Assembly (NCBI GenBank): GCA_964456985.1
Contig: CAYWDH010000003.1
Coordinates: 1 to 64,000, forward strand
DNA length: 64,000 nucleotides
Origin: WJMT01 sp964456985
GTDB taxonomy: Bacteria > Acidobacteriota > Aminicenantia > Aminicenantales > Aminicenantaceae
Direction: 5' to 3'
In this document: in pieces, positions 24,974-32,944 of the stretch
Position numbering within the stretch: the stretch's first letter is position 1
Layout: each line of letters starts with the position of its first letter
Translations under genes and position numbers: made by a program
The notes under the pieces: model-generated
The model's database searches: none
What the model was told of the DNA's origin: nothing
What the model saw: the letters and a program-made list of their open reading frames with translations, nothing else

Positions 24974-25025
24974 TGAACGCTCCTCATTGTTACTGCTCAT
25001 TCTTGTTTATTGGTACTGATAAAAA

Positions 25026-26186
25026 TCAAAGGCCAGCCTCTTTTCTCAGTAATCCGGCCATGTCTGTTTTTTCCCAAGGAAATATATCTCGTCCGAAATG
25101 CCCGTAAGCAGCTGTTTTTTTATAGATCGGATTCAAAAGGTTTAACGTTCGAATCATTCCTTTTGGTTTAAGGTCAAAATGAGATCTAATGAGTTCTTTA
25201 ATCTTATCCTCTGGTACTTTTGATGTTCCAAAGGAGTCCACCATGATTGAAACAGGTTCGGCTACTCCAATGGCATAGGCAATCTGGACTTCGAGTTTAT
25301 CTGCGATTGTAGCCGCCACAAGATTTTTTGCGATGTAGCGCGCCATATAAGAGCCTGAACGGTCGACTTTAGAGGGGTCCTTTCCCGAAAAACATCCTCC
25401 TCCATGGCTTCCGATTCCTCCGTACGTGTCAACTATGATCTTACGGCCGGTCACTCCGGTATCAGCAAACGGTCCTCCCTGTTCGAAACGCCCTGTCGGA
25501 TTGATATAAAATTTTGTATCTTTATCCAGCATGTTTTTAGGAATGACCTCTCTTATCACTTTTTGCTCAATATCAACCCTTAAATCTTTCATTTGTATAC
25601 TCGGATCATGCTGTGTGGATACCACCACCGCATCGATTCTTTTTGGCTTGTCCCCATCGTACTCAACAGTGACTTGAGACTTTCCATCGGGGCGTATATA
25701 GTCCAATATTCCTTCGTGTCTTATCTGCCTCAACTTTTTTACTAATTTATGGGCCATCATGATTGGAAGCGGCATAAGTTCTTTAGTTTCGTTGCACGCA
25801 TACCCAAACATCAATCCCTGATCACCAGCACCTTGTTCATGGTCATCACCTTCATTAACTCCCATGGCAATATCAGGAGATTGCTCATGTATGGAAGATA
25901 AGACACAACATGTCTCATAATCAAATCCGTATTTCGGACTTGTGTAACCTATTTCTTTAACAGTATCCCGGACTATTTGCTGAAAGTCGCAGTAACCTTG
26001 ACTTGTTATTTCACCGGCTATGAGCACAAGCCCGGTTGTAACGAGTGTCTCACATGCTACACGGCTGTTGGGATCCTGTTTTAAAAGGTCATCCAGGACC
26101 GCATCTGAGACCTGATCGCAAATCTTATCAGGATGGCCTTCTGTAACAGATTCAGAAGTAAAAAGATGTACTCCGTCTTTGCTCAT
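25026..26186 (-). CDS. metK: S-adenosylmethionine synthetase
   Basis: Makes S-adenosylmethionine from ATP and methionine. The 386-residue sequence is full length with TSESVTEGHPDKICDQVSDAVLD at the N-terminus, the GAGDQGLMFGYA motif, VSTQHDP, GGPFADTGVTGRKIIVDTYGG and GGGCFSGKDPSKVDRSGSY. AAAGGAG lies 10 bases before the ATG. No SAM riboswitch fold is apparent in the leader. It heads the metK-ahcY operon and is divergent from the RsbW-like gene. Confidence 0.97.
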   Translation of the reverse strand: MSKDGVHLFTSESVTEGHPDKICDQVSDAVLDDLLKQDPNSRVACETLVTTGLVLIAGEITSQGYCDFQQIVRDTVKEIGYTSPKYGFDYETCCVLSSIHEQSPDIAMGVNEGDDHEQGAGDQGLMFGYACNETKELMPLPIMMAHKLVKKLRQIRHEGILDYIRPDGKSQVTVEYDGDKPKRIDAVVVSTQHDPSIQMKDLRVDIEQKVIREVIPKNMLDKDTKFYINPTGRFEQGGPFADTGVTGRKIIVDTYGGIGSHGGGCFSGKDPSKVDRSGSYMARYIAKNLVAATIADKLEVQIAYAIGVAEPVSIMVDSFGTSKVPEDKIKELIRSHFDLKPKGMIRTLNLLNPIYKKTAAYGHFGRDIFPWEKTDMAGLLRKEAGL

Positions 26187-26246
26187 GACTATAAAACTCC
26201 TTTCTGATATGAATCCAGTTTTAAAATAAGGCTTGAGTAAGAAAAG

Positions 26247-26275
26247 ACTCTAACATAATCATAATATTATTTCAA
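26247..26275 (-). promoter_or_regulatory. Possible metK promoter
   Basis: On the minus strand TTGAAA (26270-26275) is followed after 17 bases by TAGAGT (26247-26252). The match is moderate, 5/6 and 4/6, and the spacing is ideal. It would give a leader of about 55 bases. Confidence 0.35.
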
Positions 26276-26452
26276 TTATCTTCACACTCTGGATGTTTGG
26301 CCTATAAAGAATATGATGATTCCTTAAATTCCCTTGATAATTTTAATTGATACACGTTGGTTTTCTAAGTATTTCTCTTTTTGTTCTATTGTTTGCAATA
26401 TGAGAGGTTGAATTACGAAGAATTTCATGATAATAAATAAGGCTTGCATGAA

Positions 26453-26854
26453 ATGATAACACTTAAAGTTAAAAGCGAATTAAAGGAACTGGAAAAAGTA
26501 AGGTCGTTTCTTAAAAATTCGCTTAAAGGAAAAGATATATCTGAGAAAGATTATTACATCATGGAACTGTCTCTAGTGGAGGTATGCACCAACATCATCA
26601 ATTATGCTTATCCAAAAAAAACAGGTGAAATTTACCTTAAAAGCTGGGTTAAAGAAAGTAAAATTTTTTTTGAGATAAGGGATGACGGAATTCCTTTTGA
26701 TCCGAGGACAACAAAAAAACCGGATATATCGGAAATAATAGATAAGGAAAAAAAGGGAGGCCTTGGTGTTTTTCTCATAAGGAGCCTCATGGACAGTGTG
26801 GAATACAGACGTGAAAACAATCAAAATGTCTTAATCATGAATAAATCTTTTTGA
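26453..26854 (+). CDS. RsbW-like anti-sigma factor serine kinase (HATPase_c)
   Basis: A single-domain GHKL ATPase, about 133 residues. It has an N box (SLVEVCTNIINYAYP), a G1 box (EIRDDGIPFDPR) and a G2 box (KKGGLGVFLIRSLMDSVEY). Such proteins bind a sigma factor or phosphorylate a STAS antagonist in partner-switching systems. The ATG at 26453 is chosen because AAGG precedes it by about 10 bases; a TTG at 26444 is in frame but too close. A STAS protein is encoded about 1.9 kb downstream, after sat and cysC, and is the obvious partner. No sigma factor gene is in the window. Confidence 0.85.
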   Translation: MITLKVKSELKELEKVRSFLKNSLKGKDISEKDYYIMELSLVEVCTNIINYAYPKKTGEIYLKSWVKESKIFFEIRDDGIPFDPRTTKKPDISEIIDKEKKGGLGVFLIRSLMDSVEYRRENNQNVLIMNKSF

Positions 26855-26891
26855 ATAAGGATATGACTTCAGCCTAAAGGAGAAAATTAAT

Positions 26892-28067
26892 ATGAACAGT
26901 CTCATCCCCCCTCACAAAGGCAAGCTTCTCCCTCTTCTTATTGAAGGAAAGGAATTAAGAGAAAACAAAAAAAAGGCAGGATCCTTGATAGAAGTGAGGA
27001 TGTCATCGCGGGAAACCTCTGACCTCATAATGATGGCCATTGGCGCATTCAGCCCTCTAAAAGGATTTATGGGAAAAAAAGACTATAATGAAGTGGTTGA
27101 TCATATGCATATGTCTGATGGAACTTTGTGGCCGATCCCCATTACATTATCAGTGACAAAAGAAAAAGCAACAAATATTTCATTAGAAGATGAAATTGCG
27201 CTTAAGGACGATGAAAGCGGAAATCTTATGGGGACAATGAAGGTAAAGGACAAATATGAATACAATAAAAGACACGAAGCCAAACAGGTTTTTCTAACGG
27301 AAGACGAGGCACATCCGGGTGTGAAAAAAGTATATGCACAGGATGATGTTCTTCTCGGGGGGGAAGTCAAAGCTTTTAGTGAGGGCCCCTATCCTGAATT
27401 ATATGGTTCCTATTATGCCCGTCCCGCTGAAACAAGGGAGATATTCAAAGAAAAAGGTTGGTCGACCATTTCTGCTTTCCAGACAAGAAATCCTATCCAT
27501 AGAAGCCACGAATACTGTACAAAAATCGCCCTTGAAGTCAGTGACGGGATTTTGATTCATCCGTTGGTCGGAAAATTAAAAGCAGACGATATTCCGGCAG
27601 AAGTCAGGATGAGATGTTATGAAGTGCTTCTTGAAAATTATTATCCTAAGGACCGGGTCGTACTCAAAGTATATCCTATGGAGATGAGGTATGGCGGACC
27701 CAGGGAAGCTCTGCTTCATGCAATTTTCAGACAGAATTATGGATGCAGTCACTTGATTATCGGGAGAGACCATGCTGGAGTGGGAAATTATTACGGGCCT
27801 TTTGATGCTCAGAAAATATTCACAGAAATCAAGCCCGGAGAACTTCATATCCAGCCCTTGAATATTGACTGGACATTCTGGTGCCACAAATGCGATGGGA
27901 TGGCTTCCATGAAGACCTGCCCCCATGACAAAAAGCACCGCTTGCTTATAAGCGGTACAAAGGTAAGAGAGATGCTGTCAAAAGGCCAGATGCCCCCTAA
28001 AGAATTCAGCCGGCCTGAAGTCGCTAAAATTCTTATCGATTACTATAAAAAGGCGGGCAGTACATAG
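26892..28067 (+). CDS. sat: Sulfate adenylyltransferase (ATP sulfurylase)
   Basis: Activates sulfate with ATP to adenosine 5'-phosphosulfate (APS). The 391-residue protein is the single-subunit Sat type rather than CysDN. Landmarks are PUA-like N-terminal SSRETSDLIMMAIGAFSPLKGFM, the active-site loop AFQTRNPIHRSHEYCTK, IIGRDHAGVGNYYG and the C-terminal zinc-like FWCHKCDGMASMKTCPH. AAAGGAG precedes the ATG. cysC follows by 22 bases, so the product is PAPS; no APS or PAPS reductase gene lies nearby. Confidence 0.96.
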   Translation: MNSLIPPHKGKLLPLLIEGKELRENKKKAGSLIEVRMSSRETSDLIMMAIGAFSPLKGFMGKKDYNEVVDHMHMSDGTLWPIPITLSVTKEKATNISLEDEIALKDDESGNLMGTMKVKDKYEYNKRHEAKQVFLTEDEAHPGVKKVYAQDDVLLGGEVKAFSEGPYPELYGSYYARPAETREIFKEKGWSTISAFQTRNPIHRSHEYCTKIALEVSDGILIHPLVGKLKADDIPAEVRMRCYEVLLENYYPKDRVVLKVYPMEMRYGGPREALLHAIFRQNYGCSHLIIGRDHAGVGNYYGPFDAQKIFTEIKPGELHIQPLNIDWTFWCHKCDGMASMKTCPHDKKHRLLISGTKVREMLSKGQMPPKEFSRPEVAKILIDYYKKAGST

Positions 28068-28089
28068 GAGATTTTGTAAGGAGACAAGT

Positions 28090-28695
28090 ATGACCATTCA
28101 AAAAGCGACTAATATTACATGGCATGAGGGAGAAGTCACAAAAAAGGATAGAGAGAGGTTCCTCCATCAAAAAGGTATTGTTATCTGGTTTACAGGATTA
28201 TCAGGGTCAGGAAAATCAACGTTGGCCCGTTCTTTGGAAAAGAGGCTTTTACAGAAAGGAAAACTTTCTTTTGTCCTTGACGGAGATAACATCCGGCATG
28301 GCCTCAACAAGAACCTGGGATTTTCTCCTGAAGACAGAGAGGAAAATATCAGGCGCATAGGAGAGGTAGCCAAGCTATTTTCTGATTCCGGGATCATTAC
28401 CATGACAGCTTTTATATCCCCCTACCGAAATGACAGAGATAAGGCCAGGAAACTCCTGAGGGAAGGAGAATTTGTTGAAGTTTTCTTAAAAGTTCCCTTG
28501 GAAACAGCCGAAGAAAGAGATCCAAAAGGTCTTTATAAAAAAGCAAGAGCCGGGGAAATCCAGGAATTTACAGGAATATCCGCTCCCTATGAAGAACCTT
28601 TGAATCCTGAAATCACCATAGACACGAGTAAAAAGAACGTTAAAGAAAGTACGGACATTATTTATAATTACCTGAAAGAAACAGTTGTAATTTGA
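28090..28695 (+). CDS. cysC: Adenylylsulfate kinase
   Basis: Phosphorylates APS to PAPS, the sulfate donor for sulfotransferases or PAPS reductase. The 201-residue protein has the Walker A loop FTGLSGSGKSTLARSLE, the APS-binding DGDNIRHGLNKNLGFSPEDREENIRRIGEVAKLF, and ITMTAFISPYRNDRDKAR with the FISP motif. It has the typical domain of a stand-alone CysC with an N-terminal extension (ATNITWHEGEVTKKDRERF). It is paired with sat in one transcription unit. Confidence 0.95.
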   Translation: MTIQKATNITWHEGEVTKKDRERFLHQKGIVIWFTGLSGSGKSTLARSLEKRLLQKGKLSFVLDGDNIRHGLNKNLGFSPEDREENIRRIGEVAKLFSDSGIITMTAFISPYRNDRDKARKLLREGEFVEVFLKVPLETAEERDPKGLYKKARAGEIQEFTGISAPYEEPLNPEITIDTSKKNVKESTDIIYNYLKETVVI

Positions 28696-28762
28696 TGTTA
28701 AAAGAGAATGTTAAATGATTGACTTATTATTTTTGTTTTGATAAAAGCTTATATACAGAAAA

Positions 28763-29110
28763 ATGCAAATAGACCTTAGAGAAAAGCAAGGAATCACAGT
28801 CGTTGATATAGAGGGAGAAATCAGGCGGTCCGAAGCTTCAAACATCACGCTGCATCAAATTATAAAAAACCAGCTTGATGAAAACAAAAAAAAATTTCTT
28901 TTAAACATGGATAAAGTCGAGTTCATAGATAGTTTCGGAGTCGGAGAAATATTAGCAAGCTACATCTCAACGCAAAATGTAGGGGGAAAATTAAAACTCA
29001 CTAATATATCGAAAAAGCTTTCTCTTGTTTTTCAGGTCACTATGTTATCTAAAGTCTTTGAAATATTTGATGACGAAGAAAAAGCATTGGAAAGCTTTTC
29101 AAAGGAATAG
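28763..29110 (+). CDS. STAS-domain anti-sigma factor antagonist
   Basis: A 115-residue stand-alone STAS domain of the SpoIIAA/RsbV type. The phosphorylation-site region reads MDKVEFIDSFGVGEILA, retaining the DSxG serine that is phosphorylated in studied family members. The N-terminus is IDLREKQGITVVDIEGEI. The probable partner is the RsbW-like kinase at 26453. A weak TTGACT-17-TAAAAG promoter lies at 28719-28747, and no Shine-Dalgarno sequence precedes the ATG. It is followed by the translocase-like gene after 24 bases. Confidence 0.85.
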   Translation: MQIDLREKQGITVVDIEGEIRRSEASNITLHQIIKNQLDENKKKFLLNMDKVEFIDSFGVGEILASYISTQNVGGKLKLTNISKKLSLVFQVTMLSKVFEIFDDEEKALESFSKE

Positions 29111-29134
29111 GCATATTCTTTCTAAGCAGGGATC

Positions 29135-31540
29135 GTGAGCGATCGTATGCGTGAAAAGTTTTTTTCCAAATTCATAAACATTGAGCCTGAAAAAAAAATA
29201 CTGTCTGTCTACCTTTTCTTATATTTCTTTCTCATAACGTCACCTTTTACCATCATAAAATCTGTTAGAAACGCCAATTTCCTTGATAAACTAGGAAAAG
29301 ATCAACTTCCCTATGCGTATCTTCTGACAGCTTTGATCGCAGGAGTGGTCGTTGTCCTGCACGCCAAGTTCCAGGCAAAAATACCAAAGAAAAAATTGAT
29401 TTTATACAGTCTTGCCTTTTTCGCTGCAACCAATATTGTTTTGTTTCTTCTTTTCTTTAAAGCGCTGAAGTGGCTTCCTCTGGCGAACTGGATATGGGTT
29501 AATATACTTATTTCTGTACTCATGACCCATTTTTGGCTTGTCGCCAATGAGGTCTTCAATCCGAGAGAAATTAGAAATATCATAGGATTTATAGGAAGCG
29601 GAGGGATACTAGGAGGTTTGTTTGGAGGGCTGCTCACAAAATTCGCTGCAAATACTCCTCTTTATGACTATCTGTTATTGATCTCATCTGTAATGCTTTT
29701 GCTGTGTGTGGTTGTTGTCAGTCTGATATTCAAAAACTACAAAGAATATCTATCAGAACAAAAACAGGTATCTGCTGCTAAACAGGAAAACCCAAGCATG
29801 CCGTCTGGAATAAGCTTTAAAACATGCATGGACAGTGTGAGAAAGAATCCGTATCTTTCGCTCATGGCCTTAATCGTATCGCTGACTTTTATAGTGTCTG
29901 TACTCATAGATTTTCAATTTAACGGCATTATATGGAACCATTATTCTGGAGAAAAAAATCTTGCCTCGTTTTACGGGCTTTTTAATGCTGGAGTGATGGT
30001 TTTTGCCTTTCTGATCCAGATCTTTATTACAGGGGGAATGATAAAACGGTTAGGAATCAGAGGGACTCTGCTCTTTTATCCGATAGTCCTTATTTTTTTG
30101 TGTGCGGGAATCTTTTTTTTCCCCATAGTTTTACTGGCTGTCTCCATGAAAGCCAGCGATAAAAGCTTTTCGTATTCTGTTAACCAGTCTATTAGGGAAA
30201 TTTTATATATTCCAGTGGATCCTGAACTCAGGTACAGGGCCAAAATATTCATTGATATGTTTCTGCAGCGGTTCGCAAGAGGGATAGGAGCTGTCGTGGC
30301 CTTTGTTTTTATCTATCTGAATATCAAGTTGAGATACATTAGTATTGCCTCTCTTATTTTTATCGTAATATGGATCGTGGTCAGCCTCAGGGTCAATAAG
30401 GAATATATCGATGTGATAAAACAGAACATACAGAGAAAATGGAGGCGGGCAGAAAAATCAGTTTCAGAAACGGTTGATTTGGACTACACAAAACTGGTGT
30501 TTGATACTCTGGAGAGCAGGAAAAAAAGTGAAATTCTCTATGCCATGCATGTTTTTGATCTCATACGCCAGGATAAAATGACGCCTGAATTAGAACAGAT
30601 AATTTCCCAGAAAAAGGAAGAAGCAAAAGCCTCCTCTTTTGATGCCCTTTTCGGCGCTGAAGGAGGTTCATGGGCGTATACCTCAGAAGACAAAGAAAGC
30701 AAAGAGGACCTTAAAACAAATATAAATGAAGTGATGTCATTGAAATCTTATCAGGAATTGATGAACAAATATACAGATAAGGTGATTCAGAAAAGCAAAG
30801 AAACAGAAATAGAAAAAATGGAAGTAGCCAAAGCCATCGGTCTTATGAATCCTGATTCACCATTGGTTGATAAGCTCATACCGCTTATTCAAGACGGCTC
30901 TCCGGAAATATCAAGATATGCCATAGAAAGCGCGGCCAAACTCAAGAAAAAAGAATTCATACCCCTTTTTATAGAAAAAATTCAAAACCCAATGATATCG
31001 GAAGATTCAATAGCAGCTTTAACAAAGTTTGGAAGAGCCGCATTCCCTGATTTAGAAAAAAGTCTTTACGATCCAGAAAGCAGTATCCCGATAAAGAAAG
31101 GAATTATCAGAGTCTTATCCAGAGAAAGCAGCCAGCAGGCTTGTGATATCCTTGTGAAATATCTAAAAAGAAACGATGCAGAGCTCGAAGATGATATAAT
31201 CGATTCCCTTGATAAGATTCGTTCGGAAAAACCCGATCTTTTCGTAGATGTCAGGTTTATCAAAACATATACATCAAAAAAATTAAAAAGGCTGTCTCGA
31301 TTGGCGGTCATTTATTCAGAGCTGAATGAATCAGAGAAAAAAGAGTTATCCCGTTCTCTAAGGGATATATTCAAACTGCTTGGTCTTGTTTACCCTCATG
31401 ATGATATGATGAAAGCCTATCAAAACCTTAAAAGCGGCACGAAAAATTCAATGGCTTATGCTGTAGAGCTTCTCGACAATACCCTGAACAAAGAAATAAG
31501 AGACCGGCTCCTTCCCATTATCGAACAGGTTTTACCTTGA
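29135..31540 (+). CDS. Nucleotide translocase (NTT/Npt1)-like membrane protein fused to a HEAT-type repeat domain
   Basis: An 801-residue protein with two parts. Roughly residues 1-430 form about 12 hydrophobic segments and resemble the ATP/ADP-translocase (TLC/NTT) superfamily: SVRNANFLDKLG, ANEVFNPREIRNIIGFIGSGGILGG, and SVNQSIREILYIPVDPELRYRAK. Residues from about 460 are soluble and alpha-helical, with HEAT-like repeats (SPEISRYAIESAAKLKKKEFIPLFIEKI). Known NTTs occur mainly in plastids and intracellular parasites, but NTT-like proteins with HEAT repeats occur in free-living bacteria with unknown substrates. The start is GTG at 29135, with AGGGA just upstream. Confidence 0.75.
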   Translation: MSDRMREKFFSKFINIEPEKKILSVYLFLYFFLITSPFTIIKSVRNANFLDKLGKDQLPYAYLLTALIAGVVVVLHAKFQAKIPKKKLILYSLAFFAATNIVLFLLFFKALKWLPLANWIWVNILISVLMTHFWLVANEVFNPREIRNIIGFIGSGGILGGLFGGLLTKFAANTPLYDYLLLISSVMLLLCVVVVSLIFKNYKEYLSEQKQVSAAKQENPSMPSGISFKTCMDSVRKNPYLSLMALIVSLTFIVSVLIDFQFNGIIWNHYSGEKNLASFYGLFNAGVMVFAFLIQIFITGGMIKRLGIRGTLLFYPIVLIFLCAGIFFFPIVLLAVSMKASDKSFSYSVNQSIREILYIPVDPELRYRAKIFIDMFLQRFARGIGAVVAFVFIYLNIKLRYISIASLIFIVIWIVVSLRVNKEYIDVIKQNIQRKWRRAEKSVSETVDLDYTKLVFDTLESRKKSEILYAMHVFDLIRQDKMTPELEQIISQKKEEAKASSFDALFGAEGGSWAYTSEDKESKEDLKTNINEVMSLKSYQELMNKYTDKVIQKSKETEIEKMEVAKAIGLMNPDSPLVDKLIPLIQDGSPEISRYAIESAAKLKKKEFIPLFIEKIQNPMISEDSIAALTKFGRAAFPDLEKSLYDPESSIPIKKGIIRVLSRESSQQACDILVKYLKRNDAELEDDIIDSLDKIRSEKPDLFVDVRFIKTYTSKKLKRLSRLAVIYSELNESEKKELSRSLRDIFKLLGLVYPHDDMMKAYQNLKSGTKNSMAYAVELLDNTLNKEIRDRLLPIIEQVLP

Positions 31541-31609
31541 ACTTTTATCTGTTCTTATATTATGCTTATTGGTAAATAATGATTTAATGGAAAAAAGAGC
31601 AGATCCATT

Positions 31610-32944
31610 ATGAACTTAAAGAGATTCGTGATTTTTTATCTTATGGTTCATTTTGTTTATACAGGATTTTCTCAAGTAAAACAAACAGAAGAGCAGGAAC
31701 CGTTCCCTTTTTCCGTTTATAGTCTAAAAAACGGTCTAACCGTTATTCTTTCCAAAGATGACAGACTTCCTTTGGTCACTGTTGTGTGTGCTTATCAAGT
31801 GGGCTCGGCTTATGAAAAAAAAGGAAAAACAGGGATGGCCCATTTATTAGAAAACCTTATGTTTATGGGTTCAAGAAATGTGGGTCCTATGCAGCACATA
31901 AGGTTTATACACAGGGTAGGGGGTGAATTCAACGCTGTCACATCCTGGGACAGAACACTTTTTTACCAAACCGTATCTTCAAATCAGCTCCCTCTCGTGT
32001 TGTGGCTTGAATCTGACAGAATGAACTCTTTGAATTTAGATTATTCCTATGTGGAAGAGACAAAAAATTTATTGATTGAAACATTGAAGAACCAGAACGA
32101 GGGAGATCCATTCAGAGAGAGCCTGCTTGTTTTTAATCAGCTGCTTTATCCGGACTTTGCGTACAATCACCCCATAATGGGAAGTGAGGAGGATCTAAAA
32201 AGCATAACCGCAAAGGATGTCAGAGACTTTTACAACACGTATTACAAGCCGAACAATGCTGTTCTCTGTATAACAGGGAATATCAACGAGGAAAACACAC
32301 TCCTTCTGGTAAAAAAATATTTCAGCACCATAGATCCTTCAAAAAACGTGCCCCCAGCACCCTCTTTCAAAGGAGATTTCGCACAGAAAAAGCAGGAACA
32401 AACTTCTATAAATGAAGCCATTACAACACCCGGATTCAGGCTGGGATATAGAACTGACTCCTCTTCCTCCAATGATTTTTATATTTTATCCATGATAGAT
32501 TATCTACTCTTTTCCGGAGAAAGCTCTCGTCTTTATCAAAGATTAGTGAAAAGAAATAAGCTTGCGCTGAGTATGAGCGGAGGGATAGAAAAAAGAAAAG
32601 ATCTCGCCACATTTAAAATCTTTGTTCTTTCTAATAATGAAGCGACTAAAGAAATAGCAAAGAAAGCGTTGTTTTCTGAAATAAACAGACTTAAATCATA
32701 CTTGATTCCGGACCGGGAACTCATAAAGATTAAAAATATGTGCAAGTCTGATTATATGGAAAATTTCTATTCTCCTGAAAAGAGAGCTCTGTTTTTAACC
32801 CAATACTGTCTATCTGGAAATGACACCAGTGATCTAAAAAGAGAATTAAACAAATATTTAAGGGTAAGTTCCTCTGAAATTGTAGGCATTATGAACAGAT
32901 ATTTTACAGAAAGCTATGTCCTGGTCGAGATAAGAGGCAAATGA
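31610..32944 (+). CDS. M16-family peptidase homologue with altered zinc motif (HLLEN)
   Basis: An exported (signal-like MNLKRFVIFYLMVHFVYTGFSQ) 444-residue M16 fold protein. It aligns with the family at SVYSLKNGLTVIL, VGSAYEKKGKTGMAHLLENLMFMG, GGEFNAVTSWDRTLFYQT and TYYKPNNAVLCITGNI. The inverted zinc motif HxxEH reads H78-L-L-E81-N82, so the second zinc-ligand His is Asn. The change is a single base (CAC/CAT to AAC). The 4-base overlap with the next gene shows the usual tandem M16 pair. It is probably inactive or strongly altered as a metallopeptidase. Confidence 0.88.
   Translation: MNLKRFVIFYLMVHFVYTGFSQVKQTEEQEPFPFSVYSLKNGLTVILSKDDRLPLVTVVCAYQVGSAYEKKGKTGMAHLLENLMFMGSRNVGPMQHIRFIHRVGGEFNAVTSWDRTLFYQTVSSNQLPLVLWLESDRMNSLNLDYSYVEETKNLLIETLKNQNEGDPFRESLLVFNQLLYPDFAYNHPIMGSEEDLKSITAKDVRDFYNTYYKPNNAVLCITGNINEENTLLLVKKYFSTIDPSKNVPPAPSFKGDFAQKKQEQTSINEAITTPGFRLGYRTDSSSSNDFYILSMIDYLLFSGESSRLYQRLVKRNKLALSMSGGIEKRKDLATFKIFVLSNNEATKEIAKKALFSEINRLKSYLIPDRELIKIKNMCKSDYMENFYSPEKRALFLTQYCLSGNDTSDLKRELNKYLRVSSSEIVGIMNRYFTESYVLVEIRGK

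Noticed and set aside
24974..25000. ATG at 25000 as the ahcY start
   Set aside because: GAGGAG is placed for the ATG at 24973, and the extra residues MSSNNEERS are not part of the family.
26187..26452. SAM or SAH riboswitch upstream of metK
   Set aside because: The leader is short and AT-rich and I could not find the conserved helices or GA-rich core of known SAM riboswitches.
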